From Aquatica leii (taxonomy: Eukaryota; Arthropoda; Insecta; Coleoptera; Lampyridae), in NCBI GenBank assembly GCA_035610365.1, contig CM069434.1:30218238-30282237 (forward strand): a stretch of DNA of 64,000 nt. Direction: 5' to 3'. The notes below the pieces were generated by a model. That model had not been told where the DNA came from. It worked only from the letters and a program-made list of their open reading frames with translations, and did not search any database. Position 1 is the stretch's first letter. Every line of letters starts with the position of its first letter. This document shows positions 35,525-48,456 of the stretch, piece by piece. The position numbers and the translations under genes were made by a program.

Positions 35525-37135
35525 AATACTTTAAACTTCAGTGGAAATAAAACTGACAAACGATATCATCAAGGAATCTATTATAGACGTTTATGACAGT
35601 AGTTGCCCGTTAAAAAAAAGGAAAATCAACCGAGAAACCGTTTAGTAAATTTTGGAACAAACTCCTAAGTTTTTTAAGTAAGCTAAAAAGACTGGAACGT
35701 GGCAAGAATACAAAAGTTTTAATTACAAATATGCATTACTGTCATTACAAGTTTAAACTTTGACATACTTAAAAAAAAGGTTAAAAGATAACTAAAAATT
35801 GGCTAATAAGCTGGTAGGCAAAAGTAAGATTATTAAGACTCCAACATTTTTGGCACTATATAAAACTACCGGTTTTAATAAGATGTAATATCATAATTAT
35901 TTTGTTTCTGTGCACATTACTGGGAGCTAGTATAACTATAAGTTACGTGCCAAATGATTGGCGGAAAGTAAAAGCAGTTTTGCCTAGGCCTTTGCCTTTG
36001 CCTTTATCAAATTAGCTTGACATATTTTGAAGCGAACCCGAGAAGAAAATTAATAACATAAACCGAAATTATGATTACTATGAACCGCGTTTTTTCTGTA
36101 TAGTAGCATACGTCTGACCCGTTTTTTAATAAAGTGATAACATTACTCGACTAGTCTAGCCGTATTACGTTAATTATGGTTCTCTTTAATTTTCCGTCAC
36201 CTACAAAATAAATTGTTAGTATAATAATTACAAAGTATACTACTCAATTACGTTTATCTGCGGTTGTAACCTAAACAAAAGTTTAGTTAAACAAACAAAA
36301 AACGTTGCAATGTAAGAAGTATAAATTCTAAATTCAATTTTCTTAAAACTCAGTTCGACAACTTGCTTAATTTTTTATTTCTTCAATTGACGCTGTTTGT
36401 TGAAGTGATTTGTCTAAATTACCTTCAATACACTTTATTTTGGGATATAAATTTTACACTAAAATAATATTATTTTTAAGAACTTAAAAACTTGGTAAAA
36501 GCTTCAAAGCTTGACCTGTAAAAGCTTGGCTGGGCCATTTTTAAACTTGGTTTGACTTTTTAAAAGCTTGATTCAAGGTTTCAAAAGTTTGGTTTGAAAA
36601 AGTCTGTGTATTCTTAATTTAGTGGTGAAATTAGAAACTAGGACAATAAGGGTATCGATTAAAATCTAACAGAAGAAGAAACATACTTGGGCTGTCTAAC
36701 AACCGTACACCAAATTATTAGAAAATCTTATCAAAACTAGAGAATCCAAACTGTTACCGATAACCAAAAAACATTTAAAGCTTTAGACTCAGCAATAGTA
36801 CGCTATGAAACAATTAGAGACTGTGTTAATTTGGTAGTTTGTTTAGTCGAGCACAACAAAGTTACCTTACATTGAACAAAAAGAAACAAAAAAACTTTTC
36901 TATTAGCAAAAAAAAAGACAAGAAACTCGTTTAATGAGGCCGAAACTAACCGGTGGTTTAGCATATAAAACTATCAGGTGGAGATAAAAAATTTATTAAG
37001 AGAAAAACATACTTCACACTGCTTTGCAGCTCTTGGACTAAAACAGTCGAGGATGTTTATCGCAAAACCACCCAGGAAAATAATTAAAGAATTATTTAAA
37101 CCAACCAACTCAAATAGGCTGATCGGTGGAATGTG
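35525..37135 (+). mobile_element. LINE remnant: linker, RT start and RNase H (R1/LOA-like), RT core deleted
   Basis: Plus-strand fragments in the correct order. DSSCPLKKRKINRET (about 35600-35645) and GTWQEYKSFNYKYALLSL (about 35693-35745) are the endonuclease-RT linker. YVPNDWRKVKAV (about 35943-35978) is the start of the RT domain. After about 650 bp of unrelated sequence, an RNase H domain follows: VTDNQKTFKALDSAI (about 36752-36797), DCVNLVVCLVEHNKVTLH (about 36820-36875), and a tail with GLKQSRMFIAKPPRKIIKEL (about 37037-37098). The RT catalytic core is missing. Stops and frame changes are frequent. R1/LOA-type elements that carry RNase H fit best. It may be the same family as 1870-2620. 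Confidence 0.7.
36485..36615. repeat. Degenerate AAAAGCTTG-type short repeats
   Basis: Variants of AAAAGCTTGG and AAAACTTGGTTTGA recur at irregular spacing over about 130 bp (for example TAAAAGCTTGGC and TAAAAGCTTGAT). The patch lies within the gap of the LINE remnant. Confidence 0.5.
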
Positions 37136-38640
37136 AATGTAAATAATTAAAAACTATCTTTAAGTTAAAGTAGTTTTTTTATAAATATGCCGTGGTCTTT
37201 GAATTTTTCTTAACGCTTTGGTGCTTATCAAGATTAGGTATTTAGTAGCAAAAATAAAAAACAATACTTAGGCGGAAATTTGTAATAACAAAAAAAATAT
37301 TTTAGAGATTAAACTTTTAGGATTTATTTTGACAATATAAGGAGTTGTGCCTCAGTTACACCAATCACGATTAACTTCTTATTTACAAGACAATTAAATA
37401 TATCAGATGCAGGGACTAATATACATACATTTAGGTTCATGAAGGCTGAAAGTTTGAGATTCTTACAAAAAGATATGTTGCTTCATCAAGCAACTTCGTG
37501 GCGGAAGAACGCATCTTTAGCTGCTGTTAATTTAAAAAAACACATAAACATTTGTTACGTTTACAGTAACAATGTAACGGCATCAGTAAATAACGTTTAA
37601 TGCTTTAATAATTTTCTTTCAATCAAATTAGTCGGAAAAGTTTTATCTTTCATTCAAATTTAACACATTTGTCATTAGTATTGTGGCTAAATATATTCTA
37701 CGTGATTTTATTTTACATTGCCAGTTTAACATGTGCTGTCTTTTTTATTAAAAAAAATTGTGAGTTGGTTTACCTAAGACTTGTAAAAATTAGGTATAAT
37801 TAATATAATGTAACATAATTATATGTTGTATACGTGTAAATTATGTAGATGTAGAATTAGTTATAAATATGAATGACTTGTAATACATTATCATATCATC
37901 ATTACAAGTTCTGAGAAAAGATTAAACGTACATGTTATTATAGAAGAATGGTGTACAACTTGTGTTGCTAATACTCGCCAATTAGACATGTCTATTATGT
38001 TAACCATAATTAATTGCAGTTTTGAAATGTCTAATATTGAACAAGACACCGACGTAATTATTTTTCGAGTTAAGTCAGTTTTAGTTAAGTAATAAATTTA
38101 TTTACATATTGAATAGTAATATTTACTGTTTAACGTAAATCTAAAGTCTTACAATTTTATTTAAACAAAGTTTATGAATTTTTTGTACATGCAATTTTCT
38201 ACAAGTGCTATTGTTCGTTAGTTATTATTACCGAGATCTATTTTTTTGTAGATTTAACTAATTGAACACAATATCTATTTTATAACCTTTGTGACGCTCT
38301 CCTTAAGTTTGCTGTTGTAAGTTATTATATGTTTTTAAGTTATAGAAATTTAATTTCCGCTGTGATTTTGAATATTATTGTTTTAATTTTATTTTGTACT
38401 AAAATTGTCATATAAAAAAATTGTAAAATCAAGCATTTTTATAAAAATCGTAAAATTAAAATGCAAAACTAGTATATACAAAGAAAAAACGAAATTTGTA
38501 ACACCATATTTATTCTATAAAAATAGTAAAAAACTTTTTTTTACAGATGAGGTTCTGAATAGCTTTTTCGATTCATATATGGATCAATTAGCTGGTATAC
38601 TTCTAAAAATCCACCATACCAAAAACAGAAAAATAATACT
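37136..38640. other. AT-rich sequence, no gene seen
   Basis: About 1.5 kb without a convincing frame. The small frame at 38405-38647 is lysine-rich and matches nothing I recognise. Confidence 0.5.
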
Positions 38641-38654
38641 GCGATGAATGCTTA

Positions 38655-39475
38655 ACGTAAAGCAGGCCACTCACTAGAGAACATGTTGGCCAACATGCTT
38701 CTCAACACGCTCGTCAACAAAATCCGCCGAGCTCGCATATCAGGAAAAACTGCAGTTGACAAAAAGCAATCTATACGAAAAGAGTACATTCTTGATATAA
38801 AGATGTTGCCAAAGCAAGAAAAAGTGGCCATTGCAGTAGACTTAAATGAAGAATAAGTTTTAAACCGCAAAAAATACTTTCACATGAATTTTTTGCAACA
38901 GTTGAAAATTACAGAACCAAAATACTTTAAGAATTATTTAAGAGTGAATGCCGTAGCTTTTGCTACATTGTTACATTAAAAGGAATTACGAAAATCTTAA
39001 ATTTAGCATCATTGTTTCTCTACAGTTAATTGGACAGCTGATTCCAGAAACATGTCTACAAATTTATGAAGCACTAAAAAACTACTATTTCAAAATAAGT
39101 TTTGTTTTATTACCTATTCATTAAAAAACAAAAAATACTACAAGATATATAATAATAACTTTACATTAGCGATTAAAAAATCTTCTGGCAGTGGAACATA
39201 CTACCACAGTTATAAGAGATTTTTTAGCGTAATCTTTTTAGAGGTAGTTTAATGGTCGCGTTTTAGATGGAGATATTTTGCAAAAGACCGACCTTTATGA
39301 AGCACTAACTAATAACACATTAAGAATACCACCACCGAGAAAGTTGCCTAGTATGAAAGTGCCATATGTTTCTATTGTAGATGCAGCATTTCCATTAACG
39401 GAAAATATTATGAAACTTTACTCTCAGAAATATATTACACACGAGGAAAAAAGTTTTTAGTGAGCTTTTGCAGTA
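38655..39475 (+). mobile_element. PIF/Harbinger transposase remnant
   Basis: The plus strand shows successive parts of a PIF/Harbinger (DDE_Tnp_4) transposase. The N-terminal part contains TEPKYFKNYLRVNAVAFATL (about 38917-38977). SGSGTYYHSYKRFFSV (about 39184-39233) follows, from the region after the first catalytic aspartate. DGDILQKTDLYEALTNNTLR (about 39267-39325), IPPPRKLPSMKVPYVSIVDA and AFPLTENIMKLYSQK (about 39388-39432) come from the central region with the second aspartate. The left edge may be a terminal repeat (GGCCACTCACTAGAG, 38665-38679) followed by a perfect 16-bp palindrome CATGTTGGCCAACATG (38682-38697). Stops and frameshifts abound and the C-terminus is missing. It abuts the gypsy fossil on the right. 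Confidence 0.75.
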
Positions 39476-39479
39476 AGTA

Positions 39480-41165
39480 CTCTGCGTACGCTTGGTGGTC
39501 GTCACGCCCGGTTCCGGCGCCTAGTGAATTATAAAGTGACTGAAGTGGAGGACGGCAGCTGCGCTTAATACCTGTACAGGTTCTTCTGTTTTAATTAATT
39601 TGAGCTGCAATACGAATCGCATTTACTTCTTAGTTTTATCTACTCATGTCAACGTAACGAATTTGCTTTTTGTGGATTTTAAGGGAAATTCTACCTCCAG
39701 TCTTCGTTACAAAACTATTAGTGAGCACTTTAGTTAAAGCGATTTTAACGTGCTAATACAAAACCGGGGTCAAGTTAAATAAGCTTAAAGTTAAAGTCAA
39801 TGCTAGTAAAAAACCACCAGGATATAGAGCTGTCTGTAGTCTACGCAAAACCTCGTTCATCTTTTTTTTACTAGTATTACTGGAGACGCCCATCGAGTAT
39901 TTGAAGGTTTAATAACACCTTTTTTTCCATATCTGTAATTGTTTGTCCGGCTTTTTCTGGTTTTGTCAAAGTAAGTCGACGTGGATGTTATCGTATAGGC
40001 CGAACGTCTCTGGTACTAATTTTGTGCTTTACCACGTCAGTTCTTCTTGATACTGCTAGATCAACGCTTTAACTTTAGCCAGCTGGTTTTGGGTGAGGTC
40101 TTGGCATTTGGAGGTAAGAATATCTAGATGTTGACGGCAATTTTTCGGCTAGCTTTACTAAAATTTAAGCATCTCACAATTTGAGATACTGGCGTACATT
40201 GGCTTACCACGGTCTTGTTTTTCAGTGTTACTGCCTGTGAACTGACACTTACGATTCTTACTGTCATTGTGCTTTTTGTATTGGTTTAATAACACAAATT
40301 TCCAAAGATTTCCATCTAGGCGTAGCATCACCACACTTTCAGTCCTTCTAGGCCTGCTTTCTGTAAAAAATAAAAAAGATTTTTGACTGCCAATCTTAAG
40401 TAGATGGTTTTTTTATATCGAAATGCAATGTATACTATTTTATAACGTTCATTTCTGAGATAACTTTTTTTGTGATTTTGACTACCAGACTTGATGATAG
40501 AATACTTCATTTCTACTGTTACTAGTTATGTCTAATCATTTTCCAATAACATGTCAAGACAAATGCCTCGATGTCAATCTGGCAATTTCAGCCTCAAATA
40601 ATTAAAGACTTTCTGCAGCTTTCTAAACCCGATTTTTTATTTGGATTTGATGCACTTGTTACAGATAAACATCTCCATTTCTTATTTCTAAACGTAATAT
40701 TAAGAGTTCGTAATTAAGAGTGTGCCACTATTAACTGCGTCATTTTCTGGTTTTCTGGTTGCGGTTTCAAACTGTTTGTAGTTAGTTGACCATAGAACTT
40801 AACTATCAACATTTAGAAATATTTGTCGTCTTCTCTCGATGATTAATTAATAACTTTTTGCTCGTGACGCTTCCTTTACCATGGCAATTCATTTAATGTA
40901 TCTTCTCTTTAAGTATTTTTAGTCTTCTAATTTGTTCTCTACTATTTTTATTACGTCGATTTTAGATTTGCATTTTTCTTTTTTTTAAATTTAACATATT
41001 TCTTCTATTTTCTGAGAATTTTTACCAAATATTTCTTCTATTTCTTGCGAATTTTTTTTTCCATTTTTCTAAAATTTTCTTCCATATTTTTATTTACTGA
41101 TTCGAAAATTTCAAATAGTTTTGCATTCATTTTTACCGCTTGGAAACGAGTTACCGGGATATATT
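39480..41165 (-). mobile_element. Third Ty3/gypsy fossil (gag to start of RT)
   Basis: On the minus strand, the region from about 41140 to 40740 resembles an insect gypsy gag. It starts MNAKLFEIFESVNKNMEE, continues as a lysine/glutamate-rich coiled coil and then a KQFETATRK segment. The region from about 40560 to 40000 fits the protease-to-RT linker. At about 39960-39840 come the first RT motifs (KYSMGVS-like for the usual SP.ASP block, followed by a lysine run). The rest of pol is not recognisable. It is heavily decayed with numerous breaks, and no LTRs are visible. It is probably among the oldest elements here. Confidence 0.6.
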
Positions 41166-44100
41166 ATGACACGAATAAAAATTTTAACAAAACGTACTTT
41201 ACTTAATTAGATAAATTTATTGTATTAACTAACGATAGTTTATAGCACAAAGTTGATGCAATGTTTAGTCACTTAGTCGACAAACATTTGCTGCTGGTAG
41301 CTTTCGAGTTTACTATATTATTTAAAATAAGAAAAAAACTAGTTAATTGCGTAAAAAAGCTATAAGCATACATTTGATAAACCATTTACAGTTTATATTG
41401 ACAATAAACTTGTACACTCGTTATTTAAAAAAAAAACAAGTCAAAGCGCATTAAGTCACGCTTTGCTAAGTCACTTGGTTGCTGATGCCAACAGTATGCA
41501 AAAGAATTAAAAAAAATTTAAACAGAAAAATGTAAACAGTGTTATACAAACAAATGTGACCTACTTTATAACTGCTTTAAAAAAATTAACAGTATTTTTT
41601 TGTTTCTTAATCACCTTTTTTTTACAGTAATATCCTTAAGTTCAAAAAGTAACTCAATTTGGTTGTCTGCTATAATTTTTTCAGACGCTCAATAAATGCA
41701 GCAATTAAATGACTTATAGGCATCTTGGTGTCACATTTTGAATATCATGGTCGATAAAAATAAATCGTGTTTTACATCATTTGTTTCAGCAACGATATCG
41801 TTATCTGTTAGTAAAATAAAATTAAAATTTTAGACTTACTACCTGTGATCCATTATTTTTAATATTTAGTTGGAAGATATGTGCCGAATATTTGTTCATT
41901 CAAGCTTTTACTTAATTTAAATCACTTTGGAGTTTTTTAAATTTTATATTTCACTTTTGCTCAAGTTTCCAAAGAAATGTCTTCATCTTTATCTTTTTGT
42001 CTAAAGCCACTTTCTGGTTGAACAACAATAATTTTCTTGATTTTTTATAAAGCTTTGATACACTTAGTACTACGTTTCATGTAACGAAAAAGCTATGCTT
42101 TTAAAATAAATACTTTTTGAGGTTATAGAACGCTGTCGCTACGATTCTTTAAGTAAGTCTTTTTCGTTAAGGATTTTTACGGTTTGGATAACATGTTGAT
42201 CCATTGGTTGTGTTTATAATGTATGTACAATTAAGTGGTACACGAAAAAAAAGGTTATGCGGAATTGATATGTATCATGCAAAAGGCTGTTGGTTTTGAG
42301 TCAAGCCGATGTACGCTTGAATTAAACTTCTATTTTAAAAGATTGTCGCTGTAATTGCATTGCAATAAGAGATTTAGTTTAAATTTTAGTACATTTACGT
42401 TGAATGTTATTTGAACGTGAATCAATTTTAGAAAAAAAGCAAATGCTTTAAATATGAAATCGTAATGATTAAATTCAGTATAATATTTCTCTCCGTGTAA
42501 GTACCTTACACAGATCTAATTGTGATCACTTTATCTAATAATAAAAGAGCTTTTCGTAAAAAATTCAATTGATTTAATGTGTTTCTTACTGTGTTTGTGT
42601 TCAATTATTCAAAAAATAAGTCCTTTGTTAGCCAACTTTTTTTGCCAAAAAGAATTTTTGAATGTTCTTGGTTTTGCTGATTTTTTATCAACAAACAACA
42701 ATAACTTATGAGATCTAGATGCATTGGCAGACGACATAAAAGTTATTTTCTTTTTACTTATTTTTTACCTTGGCGCTGACTTGTCATTACCATGGGATAC
42801 AGTTTTATTTGGCAAGACTCATCAAATTATTGGCATTATAACTCTAATCATGTTAAAGGAGCATTTCTCTGATTTAACCTTTATAGGATAAATTTGTTAA
42901 AAACAGTTATTGAAAGATTTTTTAGGGTTAATGGTGTATGTATTTGTAGTTATAAAGTTTTACTACACTTTACCGGCCTAGGCCAGAAAAGTAAAATTGT
43001 TGGCCGATTATGGTTTTGCGAAATACATCAACGGACAGAAGCACAAAACAGTAATTTACGTAATTAGCGTCAAAAGTAAATCATAATACATTCAACGTTA
43101 ATGCAACGCAATACCATTAAATGTAATACTTAGTAAAGTATCTACGATAAATATTTAGTATACAACAAGACTTTTGCCTTACTTCTGCATCTTACAACAT
43201 AACAATGTTTAATTATGTCAGAACGTAATTTAAAAATATGTATAAATTTTTCAGGTTAAAAAAATAAGGCGATTATGCCGTATATTCGTTGTTGTAGTTG
43301 TTGACAAACATTTAATCTAAAACAAATTACAAAACAAGAAACAAAGAACAGAAGGTAAGCATTACATAAGTAAGAATAATAATTTAAAATAACTTGACTG
43401 TAATAAATTAAAAAAGAATACATTTTTGTTGTAATAAGTAATCGAATTTGTATGTATATACACGTGTAAATTATTGTATATTTTTTATATTATCAACCTA
43501 TTGTAATAAAAAACAAATTAATAGTAACAATATATTTTTAAATTATGACTATCAATAAAACGAAACAACTACAATTTGTTTGGTTAACAAAAAAAATTAT
43601 AGTAAGAAAATCGTATATTCAATGGCGAGAACACGTAAAGTCAATTTAATTTGAATCTAATTCACCAGTAAAAATATGCATGAAGTTGTAGTTGTCTGTA
43701 TTTAAAAAAGAAATGCGTTGTAAAATATACACTGTAGAAACATTTAATGTGATCATTTGTATGCTGGTACCTAAAAAACTACGTTTGTTATTTAGGTTTT
43801 TTTTGTTTAAGGCAAATAAATAAAATAACCTTAATTTTAGATGTAGAACAAGATATTAAATTTGTTTGTGAAACAAATGTATTTTAAAGTGTGACAAATG
43901 TAATATAAACAATTTTTGTTAGTAGTAACAATGGTAGTAGGTATACTATTTACATAATGCTAATTATATTAAAGCTTTAAACAAATGTAACATGTTTAGT
44001 GCTTAAATTTTAACAGTTTGATTTAACAAAAATATTGATATATTACCAATACTCAATTTATGATTATTATTATTTATTAATTATAAACAACGTTGTTTAA

Positions 44101-45350
44101 CTTAGGTGTCAAAATTAAACTTAAACAATTATAATAATAAATACCTACACTTTCCATACATTACTTTATAGACCTTTTGTCATTTTGTTATATTTTATAT
44201 TAAATACTAGGTAAAATTATAGTAGGCGTTTAATAGTTTATAAAGAAGAAAAAATTTTTTTTCAACGTAAAATAAAATTTAAAAAATAAAAGCCGAATAA
44301 ATAAAATTTTATAATTGGTAATATTAATCTCCACAAAAGAAAATTACCATAAACATTTAAGTTAATTAAATACAAAAAAAAACTATATTTAATTGATTTC
44401 TCTACGAACAACTTTACAACTGATCTAAGCAGCAAGAACTTACAGAAAAACTTCTCCTAGTTTAGACATGATCACTTACACTATCATAACGAACTTACTC
44501 AATAAAAGGAAAAATCATTACTTTAATTTTACAACATATGGCACAACGGCTACTATTTCAAAGAATAGAAATCCGCGACTATTTCATAATCATAGATCTA
44601 GTTCCAACTAATACTTGTAACTTTCTGCGTAAGCAAAATATTAGAATAAGTAGTTAACACAGATGAGAAACTAAAAATACAATTTGCTAAACGATGCTTT
44701 TGTATTTGTAGAAAACAAATTATCAAACGTTTTTATTCAATAAAAACATTTAGTGACAGTACATTTTACATGGTTTGGACACAACATGAAGGTACGCTTT
44801 ACAAAAAAACTACAGCGTTGGAAAATCAAACGACCGTTAACAAAATTTGTTAGCAGTTTTTGAGAAAACAAAAAAATTGCAAAACGGAATTTTCCAAAGA
44901 TCAATTCTAAATGCAATATTACTGGTGACGATTACGAATCTTATAGAAACTATACCAACCAACATAAAGTACAATTGATGTGTTACAGTCATAAAAAAAT
45001 GCTTTCTATTAAATAAACTTTGTAACACAGGATTGACAAGCACTTTTGGTAGATTTTAAATTTCCCAAAACCAAAACAACCAGTATTTACTTTTGTAGAC
45101 TGAAAAAGACACAACGTCTAAATATTAACGGCACCGCTATACAAAATAAAAGCATTATATAAATTTTTTACAGTGAACTATACTAAAAAGTGCACAATTA
45201 TAACACCATGCAAAAAACAACTCAATCCTTTAAAGTGCATACCAAGCATAAGATAAGGTGGTGACAAAAAACACTAATAAAAGTTTTTAGAGATCTCATA
45301 TTAAGCAATTGACTACGATAATATAGTATAATATATCTATTATTTATCTA
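41166..45350. other. AT-rich sequence, no gene seen
   Basis: Over 4 kb without a supported gene. Short frames (for example 44837-45043, minus) have no recognisable motif. Some patches, such as 41900-42200 and 44840-45060, could be very old coding remnants of transposons, but I cannot identify them. Confidence 0.5.
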
Positions 45351-47217
45351 CTGTGACGGTTCAAATAAATAGTGTTATTAGTTAAACGCGTGCTAAGAGA
45401 ATCAAATACCAGTGTAGTTAAACAAAATCGCAACTTATCTGCGGACAGTGTTTATAAATATCGAGTGATAGTCATATGTATAAGTTACTTGTAACTTGCT
45501 TTCTTAAATATCGTAAAATTTTATTCGTGTTGTTAAAAATTAATTAAATTGCCAAGTGTAAGGTGATCTTAGTGTTAGTAATTTAATATTGTGAAAACAA
45601 TAAAAGACTGATTAGAAGACAAAATAAAACTGCTTAAAGTAAAGATAATTCAAATTAATTGTCACGGCAAAGGAAATGACACAAACAAAGAATTATTAAT
45701 GGATCATCGGAAAGAAACCACTAAAAATTTCTCAAAATTTTGATAAAAAAGTTTTATGGTCAACCTACCACAAATAGTTGAAAATCGCAGCTATAATTAA
45801 TAATTAAAGCAACAAGCAGAAAGCGACGTTTTTAATAGTATCTCGTATTTAAAAAAGATGTTCAATACTTTAGTCACGCTGTATCTAGAATAGAGTAAAG
45901 GCAAAGTCCGAGCAGTGCAATCACGGCTAATATCAATGGATATCTGTTAATTCGATGGCGTATACACTAATTAATGGCGTGCTATAAGGTATCCCGTATC
46001 GGAATCTTGCCTTCAAATCATTCTACGGTGAATATTCGTCCGTGTGCATTTACATAATTTCATTTTTAAAATAGTCATTACAATTTAAGAAACACTACAT
46101 TCTGCATGTGGTTAATTTTAAATAGAATAATCGCTAATCAAATTGTTATGTTTATGTCAATTTTTGCTAACTAAGTATTATTAGGTCAATAGTGTTCTTT
46201 AATATATTGAAAACGAAAAAAACTTTTCCTTATAAAAGAATTAGAAGCGGCGCGACGTTTGTGAACTTTCACAGGGTAATTCAAACTCAATTACGTTATC
46301 TTACTCCTATGCTTGACGTCAAGTACTACAGGTAATTTTTGGTTATTAACAATAAAATATCACGTTTAACTTTAGTACCACCGTCGTTACTTATTTGAGG
46401 CTGCATATTAAACTAGGAACAAAGGCTTCCAGGTTTATCATATTTTTCTATTATTAATTTAGATTGCTGTATAACGATATTGATTAATGAGCTCAGTGTT
46501 ACGTATAGTGTATAATAAGTGTGTACCGATAGCTACATTGTAATCGAAATCTTACTTTGGTTCTTTCTTCTTTCTCTCTTTTCTATTGTTTTTAAGATTA
46601 ATTGTGCAGGTTCATTATGATAATAAACAAATCTTTCTGTCTGTGATAACTAGTTGGTTTTATTTGCTGTACGTACGGTTGACAATTGCGGGTCTGGGAT
46701 ATTTTTTTTAGTCTAGATACGTTTTCTTATAGGAAATTATTATACGAAAGAAACGGTGGCAAACTTGAAGAACAAGTTTAATTACTGACATCTCAACTCA
46801 CGACCATCTACAAAGGGAGCTAGCCAAACGGTGAGCTAAGTATCTACACAACTTTTTTTTCACGTCCCCAGTGTGTACGTGACATGGTGGCTCTTCAACA
46901 TAGCGTCAAGCAAATTCTAATCCCGATATCTAATCTTCATTCGTAAGAGTTAATTATATGCAGTTGTGTAGCGTTTGATATCGTTTTGATGTCTTCGATT
47001 TGTTGCTGTGTATAAGCTACTTAAAAACCCGGTTTCTAAAGCGGCATTTTGAATAATCTATAAAAGTACTGTCTTGTTGAAGCGTGAACACTTTCTTGAT
47101 ACCATTTCTTTTTTTTTCTATTTACAGTAAATTTAATGAGTAACTCAAATACACTATAAATATGTTTTCACCTCTTTGCGTTTAATGCAGTCGACATTTG
47201 CAATAAATTAATAGTAT
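45351..47217. other. Less AT-rich stretch, possible host regulatory or 5' exon sequence
   Basis: Base composition is visibly more balanced here, with scattered CpGs (for example GGCGCGACG near 46250-46258 and CGTATCGG near 45995). A long pyrimidine tract ends in CAG at about 46560-46610, like a splice acceptor. I find no open frame linking these into an exon. It could be promoter, enhancer or untranslated exon of a gene beyond the window, or simply unmutated unique DNA. Confidence 0.3.
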
Positions 47218-47455
47218 AAGGGTGGCCAAGCGCCTTGATAGTCCGAACCATTTTTCAAAATTTGAAATTTTTTCCGAGCCGCAATTAAATACTTATTTAA
47301 AAGGACATTTTGAAACACATACGGAACGATAATAATTTTTTAAAATATAATAACACCAAAATGGAAAAAGAACTCGAGTACATTGATAGAAAGCCACAAA
47401 TAATCCTTCAAAGAGCCGCATGTGACTCGTGGGCCGCAGGTTGCCCCCCTCCCTG
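47218..47455. mobile_element. Non-autonomous hAT-like element (MITE)
   Basis: About 238 bp whose right end, read inward, is CAGGGAGGGGGGCAACCTGC followed by GGCCCACGAGTCACATGCGG. This is close to the consensus ends of hAT/Charlie-type elements. The left end, AAGGGTGGCCAAGCGCC, is the expected inverted partner with a changed first base. The interior has no coding sequence. An 8-bp target duplication is not recognisable (AATAGTAT against GTATATGG). Confidence 0.6.
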
Positions 47456-47911
47456 GTATATGGTAAACATATACATATTGTAATTATAACCTGAGAAGTT
47501 TCTAATACAATTGAAGTTTTTTTATAAATACGAAAAATAAGAATCTGCTATTAGCTATTTATGCAATAAGGGCGTCATTATGAGGATTTAGTCCGCTTTA
47601 CATAGTATAAAAACAAAGACTGAAAAATCATTTTATTTTCTATTTTACTAAATCTTTCGGTATATCCAATACTGTTAAATACAAAACTAGTGATCTATGG
47701 CAAGAAGAATAGAGTAACACAAACACACAACAAACTTTACATTAAACCTTGGAAGAATTCTTACGTTCTCAAAAGAAGAGAATACGTTGTGTTATCACTA
47801 AAAAGCGGACAGTAAGGCAAGAAAAAATACCAAAAAAGTTGGCATAAAAAGCATATTAAACCTGTCAAAAACGCAATAAAAAAGGCACAAATATCTATAA
47901 AAATTTACAGT

Positions 47912-48445
47912 TTAAATTTTTGTTGTACAATGTTTATAAGTGCTATTATTTTCCCAAGCACAAATCAAATATTTTTCAATATTTTGACTAAGAAGCTGTC
48001 GCTTTTTATCATTTAAAATATTTTTATAGAAGGAAAAAGTTCTTTCGACATCATAAGATGTTAGTGGAGCAAATTTTAATGCCGATGTTTCCGTTATTGT
48101 TAAAGATATTTTTTGTTGATGCTTCATGACCTCCCCTTTTTGAATTTCAGTCAGTTGTTTAAAGAGGTCAAAAGAATAGTTTTTTGATGTGACCGAATCC
48201 AGTTTTTGATTAATTTTTCTTCTTATAGTCTCTGGACATGCTCTTATAATTGTTCTTATTCTTTCGAATGTAGCGAAAGATTTGGTCATTGCGGTTTCGC
48301 TTTTGTTTAGCTTCTTTAATTCGTCAGGAATGCCGGAAAAGTGGATTTTTATAAAAACTAGTCCTCTCTTAACAGTTTCGTTATTAAAAGCTTTTTGAGA
48401 TTTAGCAATTGCTGCAAAGGCCGTCTTGTCAAATAATTCAACCAC
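47912..48445 (-). mobile_element. hAT-type transposase C-terminal part, uninterrupted frame
   Basis: A 177-codon minus-strand frame whose C-terminal third reads LKFAPLTSYDVERTFSFYKN and then ILNDKKRQLLSQNIEKYLIC. This is the hAT dimerisation signature (usually S.DVERSFS.YK..L...R..L...NL..YL) seen in many insect hAT-derived proteins. The N-terminal part (MVELFDKTAFAAIAKSQKAF ... CPETIRRKINQKLDSV) looks like the insertion domain ahead of it. The catalytic aspartates and zinc finger that should lie upstream are absent, and the sequence to the right belongs to another repeat. The frame is open throughout, which is unusual in this window. A domesticated exon cannot be excluded, but a truncated transposon is simpler. 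Confidence 0.6.
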
Positions 48446-48456
48446 CTGAAGTAAGA

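Noticed and set aside
35868-36015. A TATA-like box followed by a frame resembling a signal peptide (ILFLCTLLGASITISYVPNDW...), suggesting a small secreted protein gene
   Set aside because: The frame has no in-frame ATG, and the sequence matches the LINE linker and RT start (LYKT... and YVPNDWRKVKAV) in the right order, so the TATA-like string is part of the LINE coding sequence.
47218-48445. Treating the MITE and the hAT C-terminal frame as one element
   Set aside because: The MITE has its own two inverted ends at 47218 and 47455, so the frame at 47912-48445 lies outside it.
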